64,000 nucleotides of DNA from Mycolicibacterium frederiksbergense (GTDB taxonomy: Bacteria > Actinomycetota > Actinomycetes > Mycobacteriales > Mycobacteriaceae). The stretch lies in NCBI RefSeq assembly GCF_029893345.1, contig NZ_JARXVE010000005.1, forward strand, positions 62,001 through 126,000, written 5' to 3'. Positions 17,849 through 25,898 of this stretch are shown here, in pieces. The position numbers and the translations under genes are program-made. Numbering within the stretch: position 1 is the stretch's first letter; each line of letters starts with the position of its first letter. Below the pieces are notes generated by a model. That model was not told the DNA's origin. It saw nothing but the letters and a program-made list of their open reading frames with translations, and did no database searches.

Positions 17849-19258
17849 ATGGGTATGGCTGACCTGCCTTTCGGCTTCTCCGCCGGGGACGACCCGGACC
17901 GAGACAAACCCAAGAAGGACCCCGATTCGGAACCCGGTTCCGGAGACTCCGGGCCTGGTCCGGGGTCGGATCCGTTCGGTTTCGGCATGGGCGGAGCCAA
18001 CTTCGACATGGGTGACCTCGGACAGATCTTCACCAAGCTCGGCGAGATGTTCAGCGGCGCCGGCGCGATGGCGGGCGGCAAACAGTCGGGACCGGTCAAT
18101 TACGACCTGGCCCGGCAATTGGCATCCAACTCGATCGGTTTCGTCGCACCGGTGCCGGAGAAGACGGTCGGCGCGGTCACCGACGCGGTGCACCTCGCCG
18201 AAACCTGGCTCGACGGGGTCACCGCGCTGCCCGCAGGCACCACCAAAGCAGTGGCGTGGACGCCCAGCGACTGGCTGGACAACACCCTGGACACCTGGAA
18301 GCGGCTGTGCGATCCGGTCGCCGAACAGATCTCCTCGGTGTGGGCGTCGGCGCTGCCCGAAGAGGCCAGGAGCATGGCCGGCCCGCTGCTGGCGATGATG
18401 TCGCAGATGGGCGGCATGGCCTTCGGCTCGCAGCTCGGCCAGGCCCTGGGCAAGTTGTCCAGGGAGGTGCTGACCTCCACCGACATCGGTCTGCCGCTCG
18501 GCCCCAAAGGGGTTGCGGCGCTCATGCCCGAGGCGATCGAATCGCTGGCCGACGGTCTGGAACGGCCGCGCAGCGAGATCCTGATCTTCCTGGCCGCCCG
18601 CGAGGCCGCCCATCATCGACTGTTCAGCCATGTGCCGTGGCTGCCCAGCCAGCTGCTGGGGGCGATCGAAGCGTTCGCCAAGGGCATGAAGGTCGACATG
18701 TCGGGCATCGAGGACCTCGCCCGCGGGTTCAATCCGGCCTCCTTGGGCGATCCGTCGGAGATGGAGCAACTGCTCAACCAGGGCATCTTCGAACCGAAGG
18801 CCACCCCCGAGCAGGAAGCCGCGCTGGAACGCCTGGAAACCCTGCTGGCGCTGATCGAGGGCTGGGTGCAGACCGTCGTCACCGCAGCATTGGGCGATCG
18901 CATCCCCGGCACCTCGGCGCTGGCCGAGACCCTGCGGCGGCGCCGCGCTACCGGCGGCCCCGCCGAACAGACCTTCGCCACGCTCGTCGGCCTGGAACTG
19001 CGACCCCGCAAGATGCGCGAAGCCGCCGCGTTGTGGGAGCGGCTGACCGAGGCCGCCGGCACCGACACCCGCGACGGTGTCTGGCAGCACCCCGACCTGC
19101 TGCCCAGCTCGGCCGATCTCGACGAGCCGGCCGGCTTCATCGACCGGATGATCGGCGGCGACACCAGCGGCATCGACAGCGCCTTCGAGCAGGCCATCGC
19201 AGATCTGGAGAAACAGCAGGGCGGCGAGAACGGCACCGAGGATCAGCGCGACTCCTGA
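17849..19258 (+). CDS. DUF2342 zinc-dependent metalloprotease-like protein (Rv3195-like)
   Basis: This 469-residue protein has a disordered Asp/Pro/Gly-rich N-terminus (about residues 10-55), then an all-helical body. The family's zincin-like motif is REAAHHRLF near residue 255, with EAxHH in place of the classical HExxH. It ends in an acidic tail. The family is actinobacterial and annotated as a zinc-dependent metalloprotease or putative hydrolase; activity is not established to my knowledge. ATG 17849 and 17855 are both possible starts. It is divergent from the PDZ protease and 60 bp upstream of the E1-like gene, in a conserved trio with that gene and the ABC1 kinase. Confidence 0.85.
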   Translation: MGMADLPFGFSAGDDPDRDKPKKDPDSEPGSGDSGPGPGSDPFGFGMGGANFDMGDLGQIFTKLGEMFSGAGAMAGGKQSGPVNYDLARQLASNSIGFVAPVPEKTVGAVTDAVHLAETWLDGVTALPAGTTKAVAWTPSDWLDNTLDTWKRLCDPVAEQISSVWASALPEEARSMAGPLLAMMSQMGGMAFGSQLGQALGKLSREVLTSTDIGLPLGPKGVAALMPEAIESLADGLERPRSEILIFLAAREAAHHRLFSHVPWLPSQLLGAIEAFAKGMKVDMSGIEDLARGFNPASLGDPSEMEQLLNQGIFEPKATPEQEAALERLETLLALIEGWVQTVVTAALGDRIPGTSALAETLRRRRATGGPAEQTFATLVGLELRPRKMREAAALWERLTEAAGTDTRDGVWQHPDLLPSSADLDEPAGFIDRMIGGDTSGIDSAFEQAIADLEKQQGGENGTEDQRDS

Positions 19259-19318
19259 CGGTGCGGGGCCTGTGGATAACTGAAACGGCGATGCCGCGCG
19301 CCGTGGCAGAGTCGTCGC

Positions 19319-20164
19319 ATGAAGCGCTACGTGCTGGCCGCGGGCAGGCCGGTCCTGCTACGGCCCGACGGAGCGGTTCAGCTGGGCTGGGATCCACGAC
19401 GCGCGGTGTTGATCCATCCCCCGGCCGGGATGACGCAAACGCAACTGGCCGGCCTGCTGCACACCTTGCAGGCCGGCAGCACCCGGGCCGATTTGCAGGC
19501 AGCCGCAGCGCAATTCGAGGGCATCGACCCGTCGGCAGTCGATGAACTGATCGGCGCACTGACCGGGGCTGAGGTGCTTACCGTCGGGCCGTCGCGGCCG
19601 ACCCGCTCCGCATCGATCCGCATCCACGGCCGCGGCCCGCTCTCGGAACTGCTGGCCAACGGCCTGCGCTGCTCGGGCGCCCGGGTCCGGCACACCACCC
19701 AACCGCACGCCACCGCCGTGGCGTCCAGCACCGATCTGGTGGTGCTGGCCGACGACCAGATCGCCGACCCACGACTGCTGCGCGACCTGCATCAAAGCCG
19801 GATCGCGCACCTGCCGGTCCGGGTCCGCGACGGCGCCGGTCTGGTCGGGCCGCTGGTCATCCCCGGCCTGACCAGCTGCCTGGATTGCGCCGACCGACAC
19901 CGCACCGACCGCGATGCGGCGTGGCCGGCCCTGGCCGCCCAGCTGCGGGGTGCGGTGGGCAGTGCCAGCCGGGCGACCATCCTGGCCACGGCGGCCCTGG
20001 CGATGCGGCAGGTCGATCTGGTGATCCTCGCGGTGGGGCATCCCGGCGACACCACCCCGGCACCCGAACCGCCGCCGACGCTGGACACCACCCTGGAACT
20101 CGACGCCGACGGCTACTCGATCGTCGCGCGCCGCTGGTCCCGGCACCCGGAATGCCCATGCTGA
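19319..20164 (+). CDS. E1/ThiF-like TOMM leader-peptide-binding protein homolog (Rv3196-like)
   Basis: This 281-residue protein resembles the cyclodehydratase-associated E1-like proteins that bind RiPP precursor leaders (TIGR03882/ocin_ThiF type). The N-terminus has a winged-helix-like leader-binding region (RPVLLRPDGAVQLGWDPRRA), the middle a reduced Rossmann part (TDLVVLADDQIADPRLLRDL), then PGLTSCLDCADRHRTDRDAAWPALAAQL, the most recognisable motif. CLDC and the C-terminal HPECPC could hold a zinc. The ATP-binding E1 residues look absent. No precursor peptide or YcaO gene is visible nearby, so a RiPP role is inference only. It is followed by the ABC1 kinase. Confidence 0.75.
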   Translation: MKRYVLAAGRPVLLRPDGAVQLGWDPRRAVLIHPPAGMTQTQLAGLLHTLQAGSTRADLQAAAAQFEGIDPSAVDELIGALTGAEVLTVGPSRPTRSASIRIHGRGPLSELLANGLRCSGARVRHTTQPHATAVASSTDLVVLADDQIADPRLLRDLHQSRIAHLPVRVRDGAGLVGPLVIPGLTSCLDCADRHRTDRDAAWPALAAQLRGAVGSASRATILATAALAMRQVDLVILAVGHPGDTTPAPEPPPTLDTTLELDADGYSIVARRWSRHPECPC

Positions 20165-20221
20165 CAACGAATGTAGCCAGTTGGTGGTGGGCACTTCGGC
20201 CACGTCATGGATGATGGTCTG

Positions 20222-21541
20222 GTGTCTGACATCAATCGGGGCAGTGTGGCACGAAATGCGAGGCTCGCCGGCCTGGCCGGCGGCATGGCGGGCCGGGCCG
20301 CACTGGGCTTGGGTAAACGCCTGACTGGCAAATCCAAGGATGAAGTCACCGCAGAATTGATGGACAAGGCCGCTCAGCAGCTGTTCACCGTGTTGGGTGA
20401 GCTCAAGGGCGGCGCGATGAAGGTGGGCCAGGCGCTGTCGGTGATGGAGGCAGCCATCCCCGAGCAATACGGCAAGCCGTATCGCGAGGCGCTCACCAAA
20501 CTGCAGAAGGACGCTCCCCCGCTACCGGCGGCCAAGGTGCACCGCGTTCTCGACGCGCAGCTGGGCACCAAGTGGCGCGACCGGTTCACCTCGTTCGACG
20601 ACACCCCGGTCGCCTCGGCCAGCATCGGTCAAGTGCACAAGGCGGTGTGGTCCGACGGTCGCGAGGTGGCCGTCAAGATCCAGTACCCCGGGGCCGATGA
20701 AGCCCTGCGGGCCGACCTCAAAACCATTCAACGGCTGGTCGGCGTGTTCAAACAGCTGGCTCCGGGCGTCGACATCCAGGGCATCGTCGACGAGCTGATC
20801 GAACGCACCGACATGGAGCTGGACTACCGGCTGGAGGCCGACAACCAGCGCGCGTTCGCCAAGGCCTACCGCAACGATCCGCACTTCGCCGTGCCCGCGA
20901 TCATCGCCAGCGCACCGAAGGTCGTCATCGCCGAGTGGATGGACGGCATCCCGATGTCGGTGATCATCCGCGACGGCACACCCGAACAGCGCGACCTGAT
21001 GGGCACCCGACTGTCCGAACTCACCTTCGACGCACCCAAGCGGCTGGAGATGATGCACGGCGATGCCCATCCGGGGAACTTCATGCTGCTGCCCGACGGG
21101 CGATTGGGCGTGATCGACTTCGGTGCCGTCGCACCGCTGCCCGGCGGCTTCCCGTCCTCCCTGGGCGAAACCATCCGGCTGGCCCGGGACAAGAACTATG
21201 ACGAGCTGGTGCCGGTGATGGAAACCGCCGGCTTTATCCAGAAGGGCCAACAGGTTTCGCTCGAGGAGGTCGACGACATGTTGCGCCAGTACGTCGAGCC
21301 GATCGAGGTCGACGTCTTCCATTACAACCGCCGGTGGATTCAGCGGATGGCGGCCGGCCAGATGGACAACTGGGTGGCCCAGATCAGGACGGCCCGCCAG
21401 CTCGACCTGCCGCCGAACCTGGCCATCCCGTTGCGGGTGATCGCGTCGACGATCGCGATCTGCTGCCAGCTCGATGCCCATGTTCCGGTGAAATCAATTG
21501 CCACAGAACTGGTTCCAGGTTTCGCCGAGGAAGCTGCCTAA
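20222..21541 (+). CDS. ABC1/AarF (UbiB-like) atypical kinase (Rv3197-like)
   Basis: This 439-residue protein belongs to the ABC1/UbiB family of atypical kinases or ATPases. It has the family KxGQ motif in GAMKVGQALS, an Ala-rich nucleotide loop in VASASIGQVHKAVW, the conserved lysine in EVAVKIQYPG, a catalytic HGDAHPGNFML and a metal-binding VIDFGAV. GTG 20222 (VSDINRGS) is preferred because homologs begin there; ATG 20207 is also open. The M. tuberculosis homolog sits next to whiB7 and has been annotated as an ATP-binding protein linked to macrolide resistance. It is convergent with whiB7, with a hairpin between them. Confidence 0.9.
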   Translation: MSDINRGSVARNARLAGLAGGMAGRAALGLGKRLTGKSKDEVTAELMDKAAQQLFTVLGELKGGAMKVGQALSVMEAAIPEQYGKPYREALTKLQKDAPPLPAAKVHRVLDAQLGTKWRDRFTSFDDTPVASASIGQVHKAVWSDGREVAVKIQYPGADEALRADLKTIQRLVGVFKQLAPGVDIQGIVDELIERTDMELDYRLEADNQRAFAKAYRNDPHFAVPAIIASAPKVVIAEWMDGIPMSVIIRDGTPEQRDLMGTRLSELTFDAPKRLEMMHGDAHPGNFMLLPDGRLGVIDFGAVAPLPGGFPSSLGETIRLARDKNYDELVPVMETAGFIQKGQQVSLEEVDDMLRQYVEPIEVDVFHYNRRWIQRMAAGQMDNWVAQIRTARQLDLPPNLAIPLRVIASTIAICCQLDAHVPVKSIATELVPGFAEEAA

Positions 21542-21549
21542 ACGCGAGC

Positions 21550-21600
21550 GTCACGCTGGAGTGGCGCCCGGAGTATTTCCGGGCAGCACTCCAGCGTGAC
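21550..21600. terminator. bidirectional hairpin between ABC1 kinase and whiB7
   Basis: Arms at 21550-21572 (GTCACGCTGGAGTG start) and 21578-21600 (CACTCCAGCGTGAC end) pair at 21 of 23 positions around a GTATT loop. It lies 9 bp past the kinase stop and 28 bp past the whiB7 stop, between convergent genes. There is no clear T-run. Confidence 0.6.
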
Positions 21601-21627
21601 AAAGGGCGGGTGCGGCCGCTTCGGACC

Positions 21628-21939
21628 TCACGCGGCGGCGGGGTTGCCCGCAGCGTTCTTGCGCGGACGTCCACGGGGCCGCTTACGGGCCACAATGCTG
21701 CCGCGGTCGAGGATCTCACCGCCCCACACTCCCCACGGCTCCTGCCGCTCCAGCGCGGCAGCCAGGCACTCGTTACGGATCGGGCAATCCGCGCACAGCT
21801 CCTTGGCCCGCTCAAGTTCGACTGGGCTTTCGGCGAACCATAGATCGGGATCCCCGATATGGCACGGCACTGCCGGCAGTCGCTCCTCGCATGTCACCGG
21901 CGCGACGCTCACCTCCGGAGCGGTCATCGCAATGGACAT
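21628..21939 (-). CDS. whiB7: WhiB7 redox-linked transcriptional activator
   Basis: This 103-residue protein has the WhiB iron-sulfur cysteines at 26, 49, 52 and 58, the WhiB7 turn EPWGVWGG (67-74) and the C-terminal AT-hook RGRPRK (89-94) that separates WhiB7 from other WhiB proteins. WhiB7 works with the main sigma factor to turn on intrinsic antibiotic-resistance genes, binding AT-rich DNA just upstream of the -35. ATG 21939 follows GTAGGGGGATAACCAC; ATG 21927 is a second option. A leader of about 415 nt carries a uORF and a terminator (separate entries). It is collinear with uvrD2 upstream and convergent with the ABC1 kinase. Confidence 0.97.
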   Translation of the reverse strand: MSIAMTAPEVSVAPVTCEERLPAVPCHIGDPDLWFAESPVELERAKELCADCPIRNECLAAALERQEPWGVWGGEILDRGSIVARKRPRGRPRKNAAGNPAAA

Positions 21940-22030
21940 GTGGTTATCCCCCTACATCCTGGTCGTAGTTGTCGGCGATCTATCTCTTCGATGGATCTGT
22001 GACCAGGTTTCGGGATTCGAACAACTCCCA

Positions 22031-22073
22031 AAAAAATTGGCCACGGATCCGGTTGACTGCGGGTCCGTGGCCA
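22031..22073 (-). terminator. intrinsic terminator in whiB7 leader (attenuator)
   Basis: On the minus strand GGCCACGGACCCG (22073-22061) pairs with CGGATCCGTGGCC (22052-22040), leaving a CAGTCAAC loop, with one G:U-type position. AA and seven T follow at 22037-22031. It starts 23 bp after the leader ORF stop and 92 bp before the whiB7 start. This is the best intrinsic terminator in the window and sits where known whiB7/wblC attenuators sit. Confidence 0.9.
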
Positions 22074-22096
22074 TTCGGCTGGTGAGGGAGCTCTAC

Positions 22097-22318
22097 CTAG
22101 TGGTGGCTCCGATCCACGGACGCGCCAGTTGCGGCGGCGGGACGGCGCTTATGCTGCGGTGCAATAGCAGCAGCGACCGGCCACGCAGCAGCGGCGGCGG
22201 GGGCAGCGGGTGCGGCATACCGTCCTGCCACCGGGAAAGCCACGGCGGCAACGACAGCGAGCACGGACGACGGCATGCCTGCAGCCGCTACACCATTGAA
22301 ATCGATGTTGCTGATCAT
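22097..22318 (-). CDS. whiB7 leader ORF (73-aa uORF)
   Basis: ATG 22318 is preceded by GGAAGGAGGG, the strongest ribosome site in this region. The peptide begins MISNIDFNGVAAAGMPSS and continues as a low-complexity Ala/Pro/Val tract ending in basic residues (PQHKRRPAA) and DRSHH. It stops at 22097, just before the attenuator terminator. In actinobacteria whiB7/wblC genes are known to be controlled by uORF translation: ribosome-targeting drugs stall the leader and let RNA polymerase read through. The ORF is therefore probably regulatory rather than a functional protein, though it could be translated steadily. An in-frame GTG 22327 is a weaker start. Confidence 0.85.
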   Translation of the reverse strand: MISNIDFNGVAAAGMPSSVLAVVAAVAFPVAGRYAAPAAPAAAAAWPVAAAIAPQHKRRPAAATGASVDRSHH

Positions 22319-22361
22319 TGCGGGCACCCTCCTTCCGTCTCGTTACCAGAGCTGTGTTACG

Positions 22362-22400
22362 AGGCTAAAGCCTAACAGCTAGATTGCACAACCTATTTTC
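22362..22400 (-). promoter_or_regulatory. whiB7 promoter with AT-rich WhiB7 box
   Basis: On the minus strand GAAAATA (22400-22394) lies just upstream of a -35 candidate TTGTGC (22391-22386), then 18 bp to a -10 candidate TAGCCT (22367-22362). An AT-rich patch directly before the -35 is the known WhiB7 target arrangement, so autoregulation is likely. It begins 24 bp past the uvrD2 stop. Confidence 0.7.
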
Positions 22401-22423
22401 TACCTGCGGTTTTGGCGTGATCT

Positions 22424-24547
22424 TTACGAATTTTGGCGGCTCTTGACCAACTCGAGCACTTCGGGGCCGTACTGCTCCAGCTTGCGCGCGCCGATACCGG
22501 GGATGGAGACCAGCGCGGCTTCGTCGGTGGGGAGCGCCTCGGCGATGGCCATCAGGGTGTTGTCGGTGAACACCACGTACGCAGGCACTTTCAACTCCTT
22601 GGAGACACGCAGTCGCCACTCCTTGAGCTCGGCGAGCAGCTCCTCATCCAGGTTGCCTGGGCAGGTTTCGCAGCGACGCAACATGATTGACGGCGGCGTC
22701 GACAAGACAGCGTTGCACACCCGGCAGCGCGGTGCCGGTCCACGCTGACGACGGGACCGGTCCGGGCCGGGGCCGGCCGATTTCTGCGATTGCGGTGCGA
22801 TCCCGTTGAGGAACCGCGACGGCCGGCGGCCCTGCCGTCCGCCCGGGGCACGGGCCAACGCCCAGCTCAGCCCCAGATGCACGCGGGCCCGGGTGACCCC
22901 GACATAGAGCAGGCGGCGCTCCTCCTCCACCTGTTCACTGTCGGGCCCGTGCCCCAGGGCATGCGAGATCGGCAGCGTCCCATCTGCCACGCCGACCAGG
23001 AACACCGCGTCCCACTCCAGACCCTTGGCGGCGTGCAACGACGCCAGCGTCACGCCCTGCACCACCGGTGGGTGCCGCGCGTCGGCGCGCTGGCGCAGCT
23101 CGGCCACCAGCGCCCGCAAGTCCAGCTCGGGGCGCACCGCGACCTCTTCGTCGACCAACTCGGCCAGCGCCGTCAAGGCTTCCCAGCGATCCCGTGCCTT
23201 GGTGCCGGCGGGCGGCTCGGCGGTCAGCCCCAGCGGCTCGAGCAGCTCACGCACGAGGGCAGGCAGGTTGTCCTCGGGAATGTCACGTTCGGCAAAGCGC
23301 TGCATCGCCACCAGCGCCTGGCGGATCTCCTGGCGGCTGAAGAAGCCCTCGCCGCCACGCACCTGAAACGCGATGCCGGCCTCGGTGAGCGCCTCCTCGT
23401 ACACCTCCGACTGCGCGTTGATCCGGTACAGCACCGCAATTTCGGCTGACTCCGTTCCGGATTCGATCAGCCGCTTGATGGACCTGGCCACGGCGTTGGC
23501 CTCGGCCACCTCGTCGGGATACTCCGAGAACGTCGGTTCGGGGCCGGGATCGCGCTGCCCCACCAGATGCAGTTTGCTGCCCGCCATCCGACCCCGCGCG
23601 GCCGCGATCACCCGGTTGGCCAACGACACCACCTGCGGCGTGGATCGGTAATCACGCTCCAGCCGCACCACCGCGGCATCCGGGAAGCGCCTGGAAAAAT
23701 CCAGCAGAAAGCGCGGAGTGGCCCCGGTGAACGAGTAGATCGTCTGGTTGGCGTCGCCCACCACGGTGAGATCGTCGCGCTCCCCCAGCCAGGCGTTCAG
23801 CACCCGCTGCTGCAGCGGTGTGACGTCCTGGTATTCGTCGACGACAAAGCAGCGATAGCGGTCGCGGAACTCCTGCGCAACGGCGGTGTCGTTCTCGATC
23901 GCCGCCGCGGTGTGCAGCAACAGATCGTCGAAATCCAGTAGGGCCGAGCCGTCCCGGCGGGCCTTGAGCGCCTCGTAGCCCGAATAGACGGCGGCGACCT
24001 TGGCCGCGTCGAACGGGATGTCGCGGCCGACCTGCGCCACCGCGGCCCCGTAGCCCTCCGGGGTGATCAAAGATGCCTTGGCCCACTCAATTTCGCCGGC
24101 CAGGTCGCGGACGTCATCGGTGCTGGTCTGCATCCCGGCACGGTTGGCGGCCTGGGCAACCACGGCGAACTTGCTGTCGAGCAGCTCCCACCCGGTGTCA
24201 CCGACCAGACGCGGCCAGAAATACTGCAACTGCCGCCGCGCCGCGGCGTGAAACGTCACCGCCTGCACCGCCGCGGTGTTCACCCCCGAATCCTGGCCGA
24301 GCACTCGCAACCGGCCCCGCATCTCACCGGCCGCCCGCGCGGTGAAGGTCACCGCAAGCACCTGGCTGGGCGCGACGTGCCCGGCGGCGACCAGGTGCGC
24401 GATCCGCCGGGTGATGGTGCGGGTCTTTCCGGTACCCGCACCGGCAAGCACGCACACCGGACCGCGGGCGGCGAGCACCGCCTCGCGCTGCTCATCGTCC
24501 AGATCGCCCAAAGCGGGTGCGGGAGCCTCCAACGGCATGCGGTCCAT
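22424..24547 (-). CDS. uvrD2: UvrD2 superfamily 1 DNA helicase
   Basis: This 707-residue protein is a 3'-5' ATP-dependent DNA helicase/translocase. Visible motifs are Q motif LDDEQREAVL, Walker A AGAGTGKT (Lys 41), Walker B-type CFVVDEYQDVTPLQ, GDANQTIYSFTGA, a later ATP-site stretch ERDYRSTPQVV, and GLEWDAVFLVG. The C-terminus has the UvrD2-specific tetracysteine module CRVC...CETC (about residues 606-627) and an HRDC domain to the end (SIPGIGARKLEQYGPEVLEL). In M. tuberculosis UvrD2 is essential and needs the tetracysteine for unwinding. ATG 24547 or 24538 are the likely starts; further upstream the frame overlaps the preceding gene. Confidence 0.96.
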   Translation of the reverse strand: MDRMPLEAPAPALGDLDDEQREAVLAARGPVCVLAGAGTGKTRTITRRIAHLVAAGHVAPSQVLAVTFTARAAGEMRGRLRVLGQDSGVNTAAVQAVTFHAAARRQLQYFWPRLVGDTGWELLDSKFAVVAQAANRAGMQTSTDDVRDLAGEIEWAKASLITPEGYGAAVAQVGRDIPFDAAKVAAVYSGYEALKARRDGSALLDFDDLLLHTAAAIENDTAVAQEFRDRYRCFVVDEYQDVTPLQQRVLNAWLGERDDLTVVGDANQTIYSFTGATPRFLLDFSRRFPDAAVVRLERDYRSTPQVVSLANRVIAAARGRMAGSKLHLVGQRDPGPEPTFSEYPDEVAEANAVARSIKRLIESGTESAEIAVLYRINAQSEVYEEALTEAGIAFQVRGGEGFFSRQEIRQALVAMQRFAERDIPEDNLPALVRELLEPLGLTAEPPAGTKARDRWEALTALAELVDEEVAVRPELDLRALVAELRQRADARHPPVVQGVTLASLHAAKGLEWDAVFLVGVADGTLPISHALGHGPDSEQVEEERRLLYVGVTRARVHLGLSWALARAPGGRQGRRPSRFLNGIAPQSQKSAGPGPDRSRRQRGPAPRCRVCNAVLSTPPSIMLRRCETCPGNLDEELLAELKEWRLRVSKELKVPAYVVFTDNTLMAIAEALPTDEAALVSIPGIGARKLEQYGPEVLELVKSRQNS

Positions 24548-24593
24548 GATGTCAGGGACCGGTGACAGGCCGGCCAGGAGGCGCGGCGACGGC

Positions 24594-25349
24594 CTAACGC
24601 TGCTGGGCCAGCCAGTCCTCGAACGTGGTCGGCGCGATACGCGCACCGTCGCCGGGCAGCAGCGCATTGCCGGCCATCTGTACACCGAACACCGACGACC
24701 ACGTCGGCACCAACGTCACCTCGCGACCGCGCACCGCCAGGGTGCGCCGCGCCATGTCGACCAGATCCTGCGTCTGCGGGCCGGCCACGTCGACGTAGCG
24801 GCCCCGCGGATCGCCCACGACCACCTCGGTGAGCACAGTGGCCACATCGTCGGGGGCGATGGGCTGCACCAGCAGCGGTGCGATCGGCGCGGTGACACCA
24901 TCGGGGCCGTCCTGCTCGGTCCAGCCGACCACCATCTCGGCGAAATCATGGAACTGGGTGGCCGGCACGATCGTCCACGGCACCGGCCCGGCTTCGACCA
25001 GCCGTTCCTGCTCGCGTTTACCGGCGTAGTGCGCATTCCCTTCGATTTCGTGGATCCCCACGATCGAGAGCAGCACATGATGCCCCACGCCGGCGCGGGC
25101 TTCGGCGGCGAGCAGATTGCGGGTCGCGGTGCCCAGATAGTCCACGGTGCTGTCCCGGTCGGCGGGCGGAGCGCTCGTCACGTCCACCACCGCCTGCACC
25201 CCGGCCAGGGCCGCATCCAGCCCCTCCCCGGTCAACAGGTCCACCCCACCCGAACGACTGATGGGCACCACCTCGTGTCCCGAACGTTGCAGCGCGGCCA
25301 CCACCCGTGCCCCGATGTTCCCGGTCGCTCCGGCGACTGCGATTCGCAT
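24594..25349 (-). CDS. NAD(P)-binding NmrA/SDR-like protein
   Basis: This 251-residue atypical short-chain dehydrogenase has the Rossmann motif VAGATGNIGARVV (residues 4-16), a short DLLTGEGL segment, VVDVTSAPPADRD and a central HHVLLSIVGIHEI in place of the classical catalytic YxxxK. This pattern is typical of NmrA-like nucleotide sensors or quinone reductase-like proteins. ATG 25349 is used; the open frame upstream runs into the divergent Rrf2 promoter. It lies 47 bp upstream of uvrD2 on the same strand and divergent from the Rrf2 regulator, which probably controls it. The substrate is unknown. Confidence 0.8.
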   Translation of the reverse strand: MRIAVAGATGNIGARVVAALQRSGHEVVPISRSGGVDLLTGEGLDAALAGVQAVVDVTSAPPADRDSTVDYLGTATRNLLAAEARAGVGHHVLLSIVGIHEIEGNAHYAGKREQERLVEAGPVPWTIVPATQFHDFAEMVVGWTEQDGPDGVTAPIAPLLVQPIAPDDVATVLTEVVVGDPRGRYVDVAGPQTQDLVDMARRTLAVRGREVTLVPTWSSVFGVQMAGNALLPGDGARIAPTTFEDWLAQQR

Positions 25350-25376
25350 GATGTCTCCCCAATCTTTCGATAATCT

Positions 25377-25410
25377 CGGACTATATAGGTCCGCAATATC
25401 TGTAATACAG
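25377..25410. promoter_or_regulatory. two dyads in the NmrA-like/Rrf2 divergent promoter
   Basis: CGGAC-TATATAG-GTCCG (25377-25393) and CTGTA-A-TACAG (25400-25410) are adjacent inverted repeats in the 69-bp gap between divergent starts 25349 and 25419. They are the likely binding sites of the adjacent Rrf2-type regulator. Confidence 0.5.
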
Positions 25411-25418
25411 TAACGGCT

Positions 25419-25892
25419 GTGAAACTCCCCGTCAGCACCGAATGGGCCCTGCACTGTGCGACGTCACTGGCCCAGCTGGAGCCGGGAAGCACGGCATCGG
25501 CGGCCGATCTCGCCGAGTACTTCGACCTGCCTGCGGCCTACCTGGCCAAGCAGTTGCAATCGCTGACCCGCGCCGGTGTGCTCGCCGCCACGACGGGCCC
25601 CCGCGGCGGGTTCCGTCTCGGGCGAGCGGCTTCCGAGATCACGCTGTTGCAGATCGTGGAAGCGGTCGACGGCGCCTCCCCGCCCTACGTATGCCGGGAG
25701 ATCCGCCGCCAGGGCCGCGGCGCACTACCGGCCAGCTGGTGCCGCCACGACTGCATCCTGGCGGTGAAGATGGCCGACGCCCATCAGGCGTGGCGGGCCA
25801 GCCTGGACGGCGTCACGCTCGCCGACATCCTGGCCGAACTACCCGCGACGGCACCCGCGCGCACCCGGTCACTGCTCGCCAGGGGCCGCTGA
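25419..25892 (+). CDS. Rrf2-family transcriptional regulator
   Basis: This 157-residue protein has the Rrf2 winged helix from the first residue (STEWALHCATSLAQL, then AEYFDLPAAYLAKQLQSLTRAGVLAATTGPRGGFRLGR). The C-terminal half has three cysteines (YVCREI, then SWCRHDC) that could bind an iron-sulfur cluster or sense redox state, as in other Rrf2 proteins, though the spacing differs from IscR/NsrR. GTG 25419 is the start. It is divergent from the NmrA-like gene at 24594-25349 and convergent with a second NmrA-like gene at 25899. Confidence 0.88.
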   Translation: MKLPVSTEWALHCATSLAQLEPGSTASAADLAEYFDLPAAYLAKQLQSLTRAGVLAATTGPRGGFRLGRAASEITLLQIVEAVDGASPPYVCREIRRQGRGALPASWCRHDCILAVKMADAHQAWRASLDGVTLADILAELPATAPARTRSLLARGR

Positions 25893-25898
25893 GCTGGG

